Source of the DNA: Gordius sp. MW1
Lineage: Eukaryota > Nematomorpha > Gordioida > Gordea > Gordiidae
Assembly: GCA_964036665.1 (NCBI GenBank)
Contig: OZ038529.1
Coordinates: forward strand, 14,826,060 to 14,890,059
Direction: 5' to 3'
Length of the DNA stretch: 64,000 nt
How positions within the stretch are numbered: position 1 is the stretch's first letter; each line of letters opens with the position of its first letter. A program made the translations under genes and the position numbers. Shown one piece after another: positions 13,473 to 20,855 of the stretch. The notes beneath the pieces are model-generated. The model made no database searches. It was not told where the DNA came from and was given only the letters and a program-made list of their open reading frames with translations.

Positions 13473-14943
13473 CATCGGATGAATACGGTTCAAAGAAAAA
13501 TGTGTGAAAAATTTTGAGGTAAAAAATATTTATTTTTTTCAATTCTATGTGAAAGAGCATGAAAAAATATTTAAAAGTAAGCCAATTTGAGATTCCCATT
13601 ATCCTCGATTGACTTCCGAAAAGAGGTTTTAAGCTGCGAGAATTATCATTTTGACAAAAGACAACGTTTTATTGTTGCGATTAGTTTGTTGTTTCGCTAC
13701 GTGAGTGCTTAATTTTTCAAAAATGCACTATGCGATCATGATTTCAAAGTAATAGTTTTCTGATTCTGATAAAATTTTATTTTTTATCATCGAAATCACG
13801 TCTGAAAACGACAACTTTCATCGGATGCATGCGGTTGAAAGAAAAATATGTGAAAAATTTTGAGGTAAAAATATTTATTTTTTTCGATTCTATGTGAAAG
13901 AGCATGAAAAGATATTTATAAGTAAGCCAATTTGAGAATCCTATTATCCTCGATTGACTTCCGAAAAGAGGTTTTAAGCTGCGAGAACTATCATTTTGAC
14001 AAAAGACAACGTTTTATTGTTGCGATTAGTTTGTTGTATCGCAACGTGATGCTTAATTTTTGAAAATGGCTCTATGCGATCATGATTTCAAAGTAATAGT
14101 TTTCAGATTCTGATAAATTTTTACTTGGGATCATAGAAACCACGTCTGAAAACGACAACTTTCATCGGATGAATACGGTTCAAAGAAAAATATGTGAAAA
14201 ATTTTGAGGTAAAAAATATTTATTTTTTTCAATTCTATGTGAAAGAGCATGAAAAAATATTTAAAAGTAAGCCATTTTGAGATTCCCATTATCTTCGATT
14301 GACTTCCGAAAAGAGGTTTTAAGCTGCGAGAATTATCATTTTGACAAAAGACAACGTTTTATTGTTGCGATTAGTTTGTTGTTTCGCTACGTGAGTGCTT
14401 AATTTTTCAAAAATGCAATATGCGATCATGATTTCAAAGTAATAGTTTTCTGATTCTAATAAAATTTTATTTTTTATCATCGAAATCACGTCTGAAAACG
14501 ACAACTTTCATCGGATGCATGCGGTTGAAAGAAAAATATGTGAAAAATTTTGGGGTAAAAATATTTATTTTTTTCAATTCTATGTGAAAGAGCATGAAAA
14601 GATATCTAAAAGTAAGCCAATTTGAGAATCCTATTATCCTCGATTGACTTCCGAAAAGAGGTTTTAAGCTGCGAGAACTATTATTTTGACAAAAGACAAC
14701 GTTTTATTGTTGCGATTTGTTTGTTGTTTCGCTACGTGAGTGCTTAATTTTTCAAAAATGCACTATGCGATCATGATTTCAAAGTAATAGTTTTCTGATT
14801 CTGATAAATTTTTACTTTTTATCATGGAAACCACGTCTGAAAACGACAACTTTCATCGGATGCATACGGTTGAAAGAAAAATATGTGAGAAATTTTGAGG
14901 TAAAAATATTTATTTTTTTCGATTCTATGTGAAAGAGCATGAA

Positions 14944-14948
14944 AAGAT
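14944..14948. repeat. Target site duplication, left copy
   Basis: AAGAT directly precedes the 5' LTR and is repeated at 20851-20855 directly after the 3' LTR. Joining the two flanks with one copy restores an ordinary satellite monomer. Five base pairs fits the 4-6 bp duplications made by Ty3/gypsy integrases. Confidence 0.9.
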
Positions 14949-14949
14949 T

Positions 14950-14969
14950 GTGGTATACGTGTATACCAC
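14950..14969. repeat. U3 terminal inverted repeat (hairpin or dyad)
   Basis: GTGGTATAC and GTATACCAC are perfect 9-bp reverse complements separated by GT. The same structure is at 20234-20253 in the 3' LTR. The GGTATA core recurs at 14983-14988 and 15007-15012, so U3 holds three direct copies and one inverted copy within about 60 bp. A transcription factor or integrase site is possible; this is inference. Confidence 0.6.
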
Positions 14970-15301
14970 GTAACCATATGTTGGTATATCGCGTTTTAAT
15001 GTCCGCGGTATACTTTGATCTTACTTAGATTTATTTTATTAATATTAATGTAAAAGGGTTAAAGAACGGTTCTGCAATCCTTATAATTAAAAAAAGGAAT
15101 TGGTCAAAGGAAGGCATTTTTACCGCGGGTTAACCTAGACGCGGAAGTGGCTAATTTTCTTTGACGCTTTCTTTTTTTAATTACTTTTTATTTTAATTTT
15201 TAACCCAGTCACATATGGAACTCATTTTTGCAGCCCCGTCTGAAGATTTCCCGTACATTGCTCTTTCAATCAAGTCCACCACCCTGGGAAGATTCAACAG
15301 C

Positions 15302-15308
15302 TATAAAA
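15302..15308 (+). promoter_or_regulatory. LTR TATA box
   Basis: TATAAAA lies about 265 bp before the LTR end and about 200 bp upstream of the AATAAA, which is the expected U3/R arrangement. Transcription would start some 25-30 bp downstream, near 'gtcaataatt' at about 15320-15335. The copy in the 3' LTR is at 20586-20592. Confidence 0.7.
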
Positions 15309-15506
15309 GCGAAATCCCATGTCAATAATTGAGTCCTTATAAATTTTTCCAAAACTTTGTACTCTTCCTAAATCCTTGTAATTGTCCCCAATCCCTACAT
15401 CTTTCCCCTTTTATTGTAATTTTTACGGAACATTATAATTTTACCGTCGCCGATCACTTTAATTGTAAATCGCCTTTAATTGTAAATATTTAGACGTATT
15501 AGCGTA

Positions 15507-15512
15507 AATAAA
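15507..15512 (+). terminator. Polyadenylation signal in the 5' LTR
   Basis: AATAAA lies 54 bp before the end of the LTR. In the full transcript the working copy is the one in the 3' LTR (20791-20796); this copy must be bypassed in the 5' LTR, probably because it is close to the cap site. Confidence 0.65.
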
Positions 15513-15567
15513 GTTATTTTAAATCCTTCGCTCAGCCCTTTTTTACTCGGTCGTCCAGACATTACAT

Positions 15568-15577
15568 TGGTGTCAGA
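15568..15577 (+). promoter_or_regulatory. Primer binding site, tRNA-Leu type
   Basis: TGGTGTCAGA begins one base after the 5' LTR. It is complementary to the 3' end of leucine tRNAs of the type ending in TCTGACACCA, including the CCA tail. The match stops after ten bases. This is where minus-strand DNA synthesis would be primed. Which leucine isoacceptor is used cannot be fixed without the host tRNA set. Confidence 0.75.
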
Positions 15578-15606
15578 TTTGCCCTCTTCTTTAACAAAAA
15601 GGAATT

Positions 15607-15612
15607 GTAAGT
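15607..15612 (+). promoter_or_regulatory. Putative 5' splice donor in the leader
   Basis: GTAAGT matches the metazoan 5' splice-site consensus exactly and lies 41 bp after the 5' LTR. It could pair with the acceptor-like site ending at 19751 to make a short RNA for the third ORF, or with the one ending at 16039 to remove the AT-rich leader. No transcript evidence is available. Confidence 0.45.
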
Positions 15613-15910
15613 AAAAATATTTTAGATTTAAATATTAACGTAAAATTAGTATTTGTTTTAATAAAATGTTGGAATAAAATCAGTGAAAATTTCTATTGTA
15701 AAAAAAATTTATTAATGCATGATAATGGATAAAGGGTTTTTATGTTTGATAATCATATTGTTGATAACAATAATTACATTGAATAATTATTATATACGTC
15801 TATGCTTAATAAAATGGTTACTGTATACGTTGTAATAATTAATTTGCTCTTGTTTAATTTTAATTTTTTTAATTAAACGCAAACTTTTGGTAAATTTCTT
15901 AATTAATTTT

Positions 15911-16033
15911 GATTAAATTGCTTTGTTTAATTAAATTTGATTTTCTATTTAAATGATTTAATTTAATTAATTTAGATTGCTTGGTTTGATTAAATTTAAT
16001 TTCTATTTAAATTATTTAGTTTAATTGATTTTA
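15911..16033 (+). repeat. Imperfect tandem duplication in the leader
   Basis: Two degenerate copies of about 60 bp share the order 'attgctt.gttt', 'attaaattt', 'tctatttaaat', 'tttaattgat' or 'tttaattaat'. Low complexity makes chance similarity possible, but the order of shared words is kept. Confidence 0.4.
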
Positions 16034-16064
16034 ATATAGTTTGGATTGAATTTGGTAATTTATA

Positions 16065-16565
16065 ATGTTTGGTTTTTACACGCCACCGTCGATTGGCATT
16101 AATTTTTTTAATTATTTGTGCGCGGATAAATTACTTGTATATATATCAATTTTAACCGTAATAGTTTTATTTGTGTGGTATAAATTGAAAAGAGTAGAAA
16201 AGGTTTTTTTACTTAAGTCTAATTTCAAGGCTAATATAAGGTGTTACGGATGTGGGCAACGGGGACACCTTAAGAAAGATTGTGATAATAGATACTTTAA
16301 AAGGCGTAATAATGAAGATTTCAGATATATTTCGGAAAATTTTGCACAACGCGGCCCGAGAAATAATTTTAGTAATTATGCGCACCCCAATAAACCCTAC
16401 ACAGACCATAGATTTACCCACAAGAACTTCCCAAGTTTTAACGCACCAACAACTTCAAATAATTATAACACGAAAGAGGTTGGGGACGGGAAATTTTGTT
16501 ATAAATGCAGGGGACATGTCAATCAAGCGCAAACAGCTGCCAATGGGCAGGCTGTGTTTGATTGA
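16065..16565 (+). CDS. gag: Gag-like nucleocapsid ORF, no visible capsid (166 aa)
   Basis: The ORF sits in the gag position and probably supplies RNA-binding nucleocapsid function for packaging the element's RNA. Residues 60-73 form a classical CCHC zinc knuckle, C-x2-C-x4-H-x4-C (C60, C63, H68, C73). A second, broken knuckle begins at C145/C148 with H151 but has no final cysteine. Between them the chain is rich in Asn, Arg, Phe and Tyr. Residues 23-39 are strongly hydrophobic and are followed by Lys/Arg, as in a membrane segment. Gag proteins of this group usually run to several hundred residues with a capsid domain; I see none, so this copy is either truncated or unusual. The ATG at 16065 has A at -3 and is the only early in-frame Met. 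The ORF ends with UGA in frame with pol. Confidence 0.75.
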   Translation: MFGFYTPPSIGINFFNYLCADKLLVYISILTVIVLFVWYKLKRVEKVFLLKSNFKANIRCYGCGQRGHLKKDCDNRYFKRRNNEDFRYISENFAQRGPRNNFSNYAHPNKPYTDHRFTHKNFPSFNAPTTSNNYNTKEVGDGKFCYKCRGHVNQAQTAANGQAVFD

Positions 16566-16569
16566 CTAG
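16563..16569 (+). promoter_or_regulatory. Leaky stop codon between gag-like ORF and pol (UGA CUAG)
   Basis: The first ORF stops at TGA (16563-16565), followed at once by CTAG. The downstream frame stays open for ten codons to the first Met of pol at 16596, in the same reading frame. UGA followed by CUA(G) is the context known from studies of mammalian and viral genes to favour readthrough. The layout therefore predicts a Gag-Pol fusion made by readthrough instead of frameshifting. Whether it works in this host is untested. Confidence 0.7.
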
Positions 16570-16595
16570 CGCAGGATAGTTCGAACTATATAAAT

Positions 16596-19500
16596 ATGCG
16601 CACGGTAGATATAAATAAAGTTTTAAATTCGTCAGCTTCACCTTTAGTGATAGTAAATGTCGATAATTTTAAGCTGTCTTTTATATTAGATACTGGCGCA
16701 GCAATTTCAATAATTAGTTTTAAAACGTTTAAAAAATTTTGGCCCAACCGTGATTTGGAAACTGCCAATATAATTGCAAAACAAGTTGATAATACTTTCA
16801 TTACTGTCCTGGGTAGGATTAATGTTTTAGTTAAAGTGGCAGGATTTGTGGTTGAATTGGATTTATATATTATTAAAGAGAATGTCGATAATATAATGGG
16901 CTGGTCCTGGATTAGGATAATTGGGCCCCAAATTCAATGGTGGGGATTATGTAATAAAAATAATGCCCGCGAAATTTTCAAGGTTGATGTTAAGTCCATG
17001 GTGATGTCGAAGGCGTTGTCAGGTAGTTCACAGTGCAGGGATTTCACACCCGTTTTTCATTCTGATTTAGGGCGCATAGCCCATAGATCAGATAACTCGG
17101 GAGGTCCCGTCTGCCAAGAACGACCCATTTTTCATGCCGATTTACAGTGCGGGGTACCTCTGGAACCCACATGCCATAAATTAGCTAACCTGGGGGCAAA
17201 GCCTGATTTGGTCACAACATGGCACACCAAAATTGATAATATAAAAAACCAATTCTCTAAAATTTTTGAACCTGGTTTAGGATGCTTGAATGACGAAATA
17301 TTTTCGGTTCGAGTTAATTTAAATGCGATTCCTAAATTTTGTGCTGCCAGGCGCGTACCTTTAATTTTGAAAAATAAGGTCGACGAAGTAATTAAAACAT
17401 GGTTAAAGGATAACGTAATTGAACCTATTGGCTATTCAGAATGGGCTACACCTTTGGTACCGGTCAGGAAGACTGACGGTACAGTTAGGGTTTGTGCTGA
17501 TTATAGAATCACGGTAAACAAATGTATCATTGAAGTAAAATACCCATTGCCAAGGTTAGAAATTATTTTTGTTAAATTATTAGGCGCTAAATTTTTCTCA
17601 AAAATTGACCTTGCCAACGCTTACTTGCAATTACAGGTAGATGAAAAGTCATCGCGGCTCCTAACAATTAATACTGATGCCGGACTTTTTAAATTTAAAA
17701 GGCTACCTTTTGGCTTAAGCATTTCAGCTGCTATTTTTCAGCGTGCTATGGCGTCGATTTTTAGTAATTTAGACGGTATAATATTTTATTTGGACGATAT
17801 ATTGATAACGGGACGAACGAAAGAAGAGCATGATTTGCGTCTTGTTCAGGTCTTGAATTTAATTAGTCTAAAAGGTTTAAAAGTTTCAGCTAAGAAATGT
17901 GTTTTTGGGACTGAACAAATTGTCTATTTAGGACATATTTTAAATAATGGTAATATTCAACCAAAGTATGACAAGATTGAAGCCATTAAAAATGTTAAGT
18001 TACCTGCAAATAAAAAGGAACTATCGTCATTTATGGGTTTAATGAACTATTACAGTAAATTTATAAATAATTACACTGAATATGCTGGACCATTGTACGA
18101 ATTGACAAAAAAAGACATCATATTTAAATGGAGTAAAAGTGATATTGAAAAATTTGATTTTTTGAAAAATATCTTGCTTAAAAAACCCATTTTAAGATGT
18201 TTTGATCCTAATAAACAACATATACTAAGGGTCGATGCATCCAATATTGGTATTGGAGGCGCATTATGTCAGGTTGAGGATGGAATGGAGCATCCAGTTT
18301 TGTATTTTTCGCGTAAATTAAATAAAACAGAGGTGGGATATTCTGTTATAGAACGCGAGGCATTAGCGATGATTTACGGTTTACAACGATGTCGCGAATA
18401 TTTAATTGGCAAATCGTTTACTGTAGTTACAGATCATAAGCCGCTTGTTGCTTTATTTAAAAAGGCGAACGCCGAACTATTAATGTCTCCTAGGTTACAA
18501 CGTTGGCTTGTAATGTTGGGAAATTTTACATTAACCCTAAAATACGGCAAGGGAAAGGACAATCATTTGGCTGATGTACTATCGCGTTTGGGCGCAGATA
18601 CCATTGAGGCCGATGATTTACCTTTGTCCTGTGATATAATAGGAGGACATGTAATCAATGCTTTAAATATTTTAGATTTAAACGATATTGTTAAGGAAAG
18701 TAACGCGGACCCTGAATTATGTAAAGTAAAAGATATTTTGGCAGGCTTAGACGATAAAATTAATGTACCTACCCCTTTTAAACATGTTATGAACGAATTA
18801 TATGTAGAAAATAATGTTCTTAAAAAGCATGAAAGGTTAGTGGTACCGATTAAGCTTCGTCAGGAAGTGCTAAAAATATTACATCAGGGACACTGTGGGA
18901 TGGTTAAAATGAAAGGCTTGGCCAGACAATACGTCTGGTGGCCGCAATTAACTAAAGACATCCAAAAATTCGTAAGGCAGTGTGAGCTTTGTAAGCTTGA
19001 TGCACCGATGCCGCGTAAAAATAAAAAATCTAGGTGGCCTCGTCCTAAATTTCCATGGGAGCGTATACACATAGATTTTTTCGAATTAGATAAAAAACGG
19101 TACATCTTAATAGTAGATGCGTTTTCCGGTTGGACGGAATTTAAAATTATATCAAATATTTCAAGTAGAGTAACAATTACAATTTTAAAGGAATTGATAG
19201 GGAATTACGGGTTTCCAGAGATAATTGTTACGGATAATGGTAAAGCTTTTGTTAGCAACGAATTTAAACAATTTTGTTTAAAATATAAAATTAACCATAT
19301 TTTAACTCCACCGTACCATCCAAGCTCTAATGGGCAGGTAGAAAGGTATGTAGGTATTGTTAAAAAATGGTTGAACATAGCTAAAGTAACGAAGGACGGA
19401 ACGTGGTTATCTAAACTTTATCACAATATGTCACCACGGTATCCTAATCGTGCTCCGGTTAGCTATGAGTTTTTGAATCGTAAATTAAGGTACCCACCCG

Positions 19501-19724
19501 ACTTTTTAAAGTTCACTGAACACCAAACATCGCCCAGTATTAGTGTGCCAAAGTTTACGGTAAACCAAAGAGTTTGGTATCGAAACTATTTGGGTAAACC
19601 TAAATGGGTGTTAGGTGTAATTATTGAACAGTTAGGTACTAAAATCTACAAAGTTAAGGACTTGAAGGAAAATAAATTTGAAATTAGGCATGCTGAACAA
19701 TTAAAATTGTTTGATGCTATATAA
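16596..19724 (+). CDS. pol: Pol polyprotein: protease, reverse transcriptase, RNase H, integrase
   Basis: This 1042-codon ORF encodes all retrotransposon enzymes. The aspartic protease is near residues 15-110 with the active site D32-T33-G34. Reverse transcriptase (about 250-450) has D338 in 'FSKID', 'LPFGL' at 370-374 and the catalytic YLDD at 398-401. RNase H (about 540-665) shows D547, E588, D613 and D660. Integrase has a zinc-binding region (H763, H766, C796, C799), then catalytic D827, D880 and E916; the last two are 35 residues apart as in D-D-35-E. A GPY/F-like module follows around 990-1025. No stop or frameshift is seen. The listed start is the first Met after the UGA, but translation probably enters from the gag-like ORF by readthrough, adding ten residues from 16566. 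No chromodomain is visible. Confidence 0.95.
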   Translation: MRTVDINKVLNSSASPLVIVNVDNFKLSFILDTGAAISIISFKTFKKFWPNRDLETANIIAKQVDNTFITVLGRINVLVKVAGFVVELDLYIIKENVDNIMGWSWIRIIGPQIQWWGLCNKNNAREIFKVDVKSMVMSKALSGSSQCRDFTPVFHSDLGRIAHRSDNSGGPVCQERPIFHADLQCGVPLEPTCHKLANLGAKPDLVTTWHTKIDNIKNQFSKIFEPGLGCLNDEIFSVRVNLNAIPKFCAARRVPLILKNKVDEVIKTWLKDNVIEPIGYSEWATPLVPVRKTDGTVRVCADYRITVNKCIIEVKYPLPRLEIIFVKLLGAKFFSKIDLANAYLQLQVDEKSSRLLTINTDAGLFKFKRLPFGLSISAAIFQRAMASIFSNLDGIIFYLDDILITGRTKEEHDLRLVQVLNLISLKGLKVSAKKCVFGTEQIVYLGHILNNGNIQPKYDKIEAIKNVKLPANKKELSSFMGLMNYYSKFINNYTEYAGPLYELTKKDIIFKWSKSDIEKFDFLKNILLKKPILRCFDPNKQHILRVDASNIGIGGALCQVEDGMEHPVLYFSRKLNKTEVGYSVIEREALAMIYGLQRCREYLIGKSFTVVTDHKPLVALFKKANAELLMSPRLQRWLVMLGNFTLTLKYGKGKDNHLADVLSRLGADTIEADDLPLSCDIIGGHVINALNILDLNDIVKESNADPELCKVKDILAGLDDKINVPTPFKHVMNELYVENNVLKKHERLVVPIKLRQEVLKILHQGHCGMVKMKGLARQYVWWPQLTKDIQKFVRQCELCKLDAPMPRKNKKSRWPRPKFPWERIHIDFFELDKKRYILIVDAFSGWTEFKIISNISSRVTITILKELIGNYGFPEIIVTDNGKAFVSNEFKQFCLKYKINHILTPPYHPSSNGQVERYVGIVKKWLNIAKVTKDGTWLSKLYHNMSPRYPNRAPVSYEFLNRKLRYPPDFLKFTEHQTSPSISVPKFTVNQRVWYRNYLGKPKWVLGVIIEQLGTKIYKVKDLKENKFEIRHAEQLKLFDAI

Positions 19725-19751
19725 TTATGTTCAACGTTTATTGCTATTCAG
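19725..19751 (+). promoter_or_regulatory. Putative splice acceptor before the third ORF
   Basis: The 27 bp between pol and the third ORF end in 'tttattgctattcag', a T-rich tract closing with CAG directly in front of the ATG at 19752. Gypsy-type elements and retroviruses express the gene after pol from a spliced RNA, so the position makes sense. The likely donor is GTAAGT at 15607. This is inferred from sequence only. Confidence 0.5.
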
Positions 19752-20222
19752 ATGAGAATTAATGCTGCTTGGTGCGACGTAGATTTGGAAGTGACATCTA
19801 CGGCATCAAGGAACGAAAGAGTTCCAGTATACATTCTAATCAAAGTGGAGACGAACGAAAGTGCGAGATTATTAAGCTTGACGCACTCTCTGGGTCCGCC
19901 AGGCCAGGTCGGGAGGTCGTATCCACAACGCCCAAGATCTCCAAGACGACCAAGACAGGAGGGGGCTGCGGTCAGAAGAAACGGAAATACGAGCGGGGAG
20001 CAACGACGAAACGGATCTGGAAATCCACCGTTACTCCGTCCTCCGATCTTGAAAAGGAAGAAGTGTTGGGGGTGTAAGGCCAAACACCTGCCCCCAATGT
20101 GCTTAAAATTAAAAACCGGTTTGGGAAAGACAACCCAACCCAACGATATCACAGAGCTGGAGTCCGGGGTGATTATGGACACCCTGAATTTGGACAGCCC
20201 TGGCCCTTCGACTTCTCAATAA
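19752..20222 (+). CDS. Third ORF after pol, Arg/Pro-rich with zinc-knuckle-like motif (156 aa)
   Basis: I do not recognise this protein. It lies where envelope genes sit in gypsy-type elements, but I see no signal peptide, furin-like site or membrane segment, so it is not a normal envelope protein. Residues 49-91 are rich in Arg, Pro and Gly. A basic KRKK (101-104) leads into C105-x2-C108-x3-H112-x4-C117, one residue short of a standard CCHC knuckle, which suggests nucleic-acid binding. The ATG directly follows a splice-acceptor-like CAG, and the TAA at 20220 overlaps the polypurine tract, so the ORF fills the space exactly. Its middle is much richer in G+C than pol and the leader, hinting at a different origin. 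Two other open frames overlap it (19769-20077 on + and 19748-20182 on -), so the choice of frame is not certain. Confidence 0.5.
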   Translation: MRINAAWCDVDLEVTSTASRNERVPVYILIKVETNESARLLSLTHSLGPPGQVGRSYPQRPRSPRRPRQEGAAVRRNGNTSGEQRRNGSGNPPLLRPPILKRKKCWGCKAKHLPPMCLKLKTGLGKTTQPNDITELESGVIMDTLNLDSPGPSTSQ

Positions 20223-20232
20223 AAGGGAAAGG
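20221..20232 (+). promoter_or_regulatory. Polypurine tract
   Basis: The twelve purines AAAAGGGAAAGG end one base before the TG of the 3' LTR. This is the standard primer site for plus-strand DNA synthesis after RNase H cutting. It overlaps the last two bases of the third ORF's stop codon. Confidence 0.92.
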
Positions 20233-20850
20233 TGTGGTATACGTGTATACCACGTAACCATATGTTGGTATATCGCGTTTTAATGTCCGCGGTATACTTT
20301 GATCTTACTTAGATTTATTTTATTAATATTAATGTAAAAGGGTTAAAGAACGGTTCTGCAATCCTTATAATTAAAAAAAGGAATTGGTCAAAGGAAGGCA
20401 TTTTTACCGCGGGTTAACCTAGACGCGGAAGTGGCTAATTTTCTTTGACGCTTTCTTTTTTTAATTACTTTTTATTTTAATTTTTAACCCAGTCACATAT
20501 GGAACTCATTTTTGCAGCCCCGTCTGAAGATTTCCCGTACATTGCTCTTTCAATCAAGTCCACCACCCTGGGAAGATTCAACAGCTATAAAAGCGAAATC
20601 CCATGTCAATAATTGAGTCCTTATAAATTTTTCCAAAACTTTGTACTCTTCCTAAATCCTTGTAATTGTCCCCAATCCCTACATCTTTCCCCTTTTATTG
20701 TAATTTTTACGGAACATTATAATTTTACCGTCGCCGATCACTTTAATTGTAAATCGCCTTTAATTGTAAATATTTAGACGTATTAGCGTAAATAAAGTTA
20801 TTTTAAATCCTTCGCTCAGCCCTTTTTTACTCGGTCGTCCAGACATTACA
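20233..20850 (+). repeat. 3' LTR
   Basis: This is a 618-bp copy of the 5' LTR, apparently identical. It carries the inverted repeat at 20234-20253, the TATA box at 20586-20592 and AATAAA at 20791-20796. Because the two LTRs are copied from one template at insertion, their identity shows little time has passed since then. Confidence 0.96.
20791..20796 (+). terminator. Polyadenylation signal of the element transcript
   Basis: AATAAA in the 3' LTR, followed by a T-rich stretch 'gttattttaa' and a 'cccttttttac' run before the LTR end. This should set the 3' end of the genomic RNA within the last 40 bp or so of the LTR. Confidence 0.65.
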
Positions 20851-20855
20851 AAGAT
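20851..20855 (+). repeat. Target site duplication, right copy
   Basis: AAGAT, identical to 14944-14948. After it the satellite resumes exactly where it was broken ('atttaaaagtaagcc'). Confidence 0.9.

Larger units (their letters stand above)
1..14948. repeat. Satellite DNA array, left block (~345-bp monomers)
   Basis: The block is a head-to-tail tandem array of about 43 monomers of 343-346 bp. Every monomer carries the same landmarks in order: a 'tgcttaattttt' start, 'gattctgataaa', 'cacgtctgaaaacgacaac', 'cggatg.atacggtt', an A/T-tract block around 'atttatttttttcgattc', 'gaaagagcat', 'aagccaatttgagaatcc', 'gaggttttaag', 'gacaaaagacaacg' and 'ttagtttgttgt'. Subtypes differ at fixed sites, for example 'tttttatcatgg' versus 'cttgggatcatag' versus 'cttgggtag', 'ggttgaaag' versus 'ggttcaaag', and the end 'tatcgcaacg' versus 'tttcgctacg'. 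Short ORFs recur in it but only as by-products of the repeat. Large AT-rich satellites of this unit length are typical of (peri)centromeric heterochromatin; the chromosomal location here is an inference. Confidence 0.97.
14949..15566 (+). repeat. 5' LTR
   Basis: This is a 618-bp direct repeat of 20233-20850. It starts TGTGG and ends TTACA, giving the usual TG...CA ends with a 3-bp terminal inverted repeat. I found no difference from the 3' LTR by eye. It contains a U3 inverted repeat at its start, a TATA box at 15302 and a polyadenylation signal at 15507, so R and U5 lie roughly in the last 250 bp. Confidence 0.96.
15578..16064 (+). other. AT-rich leader, intron-like
   Basis: About 490 bp with no open reading frame of note and very high A+T. 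A perfect splice-donor consensus GTAAGT lies at 15607-15612, and an acceptor-like 'ttttaatatag' ends at 16039, just before the first ORF. It also holds an imperfect tandem repeat (15911-16033). An in-frame stop (16056-16058) just ahead of the first ORF rules out a simple N-terminal extension. The usual place for the start of gag is therefore non-coding in this copy. Confidence 0.7.
14949..20850 (+). mobile_element. Full-length Ty3/gypsy LTR retrotransposon (mag-like) inserted in satellite
   Basis: The element is 5902 bp long, with 618-bp LTRs, a primer binding site, a gag-like ORF, pol in the order protease, reverse transcriptase, RNase H, integrase, a third ORF, and a polypurine tract. That pol order defines Ty3/gypsy rather than copia. 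The wording of the reverse transcriptase and integrase motifs ('FSKIDLANAYLQLQVDE', 'LPFGL', 'WERIHIDF', 'PYHPSSNGQVER') resembles the mag lineage as I know it; a tree would be needed to be sure. The LTRs look identical and the target duplication is perfect, so the insertion is recent. Pol is open throughout. The gag-like ORF lacks a visible capsid, so the copy may depend on Gag from elsewhere. Confidence 0.97.

Noticed and set aside
16209..16569. Overlapping ORFs on both strands across the gag-like ORF (16209-16421 -, 16252-16569 +)
   Set aside because: They are shadows of the frame with the CCHC knuckle; neither has a recognisable motif.
16586..19105. Minus-strand ORFs inside pol (16586-16801 and 18884-19105)
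   Set aside because: They lie opposite conserved protease and integrase coding sequence and have no features of their own.
19748..20182. 144-codon minus-strand ORF opposite the third ORF
   Set aside because: Long open frames on the reverse strand are expected in GC-rich sequence. The + frame fits the acceptor and polypurine tract, so it is preferred, although not proven.
19752..20222. Envelope gene (endogenous retrovirus)
   Set aside because: The position fits, but the product is short and shows no signal peptide, cleavage site, fusion peptide or membrane anchor.
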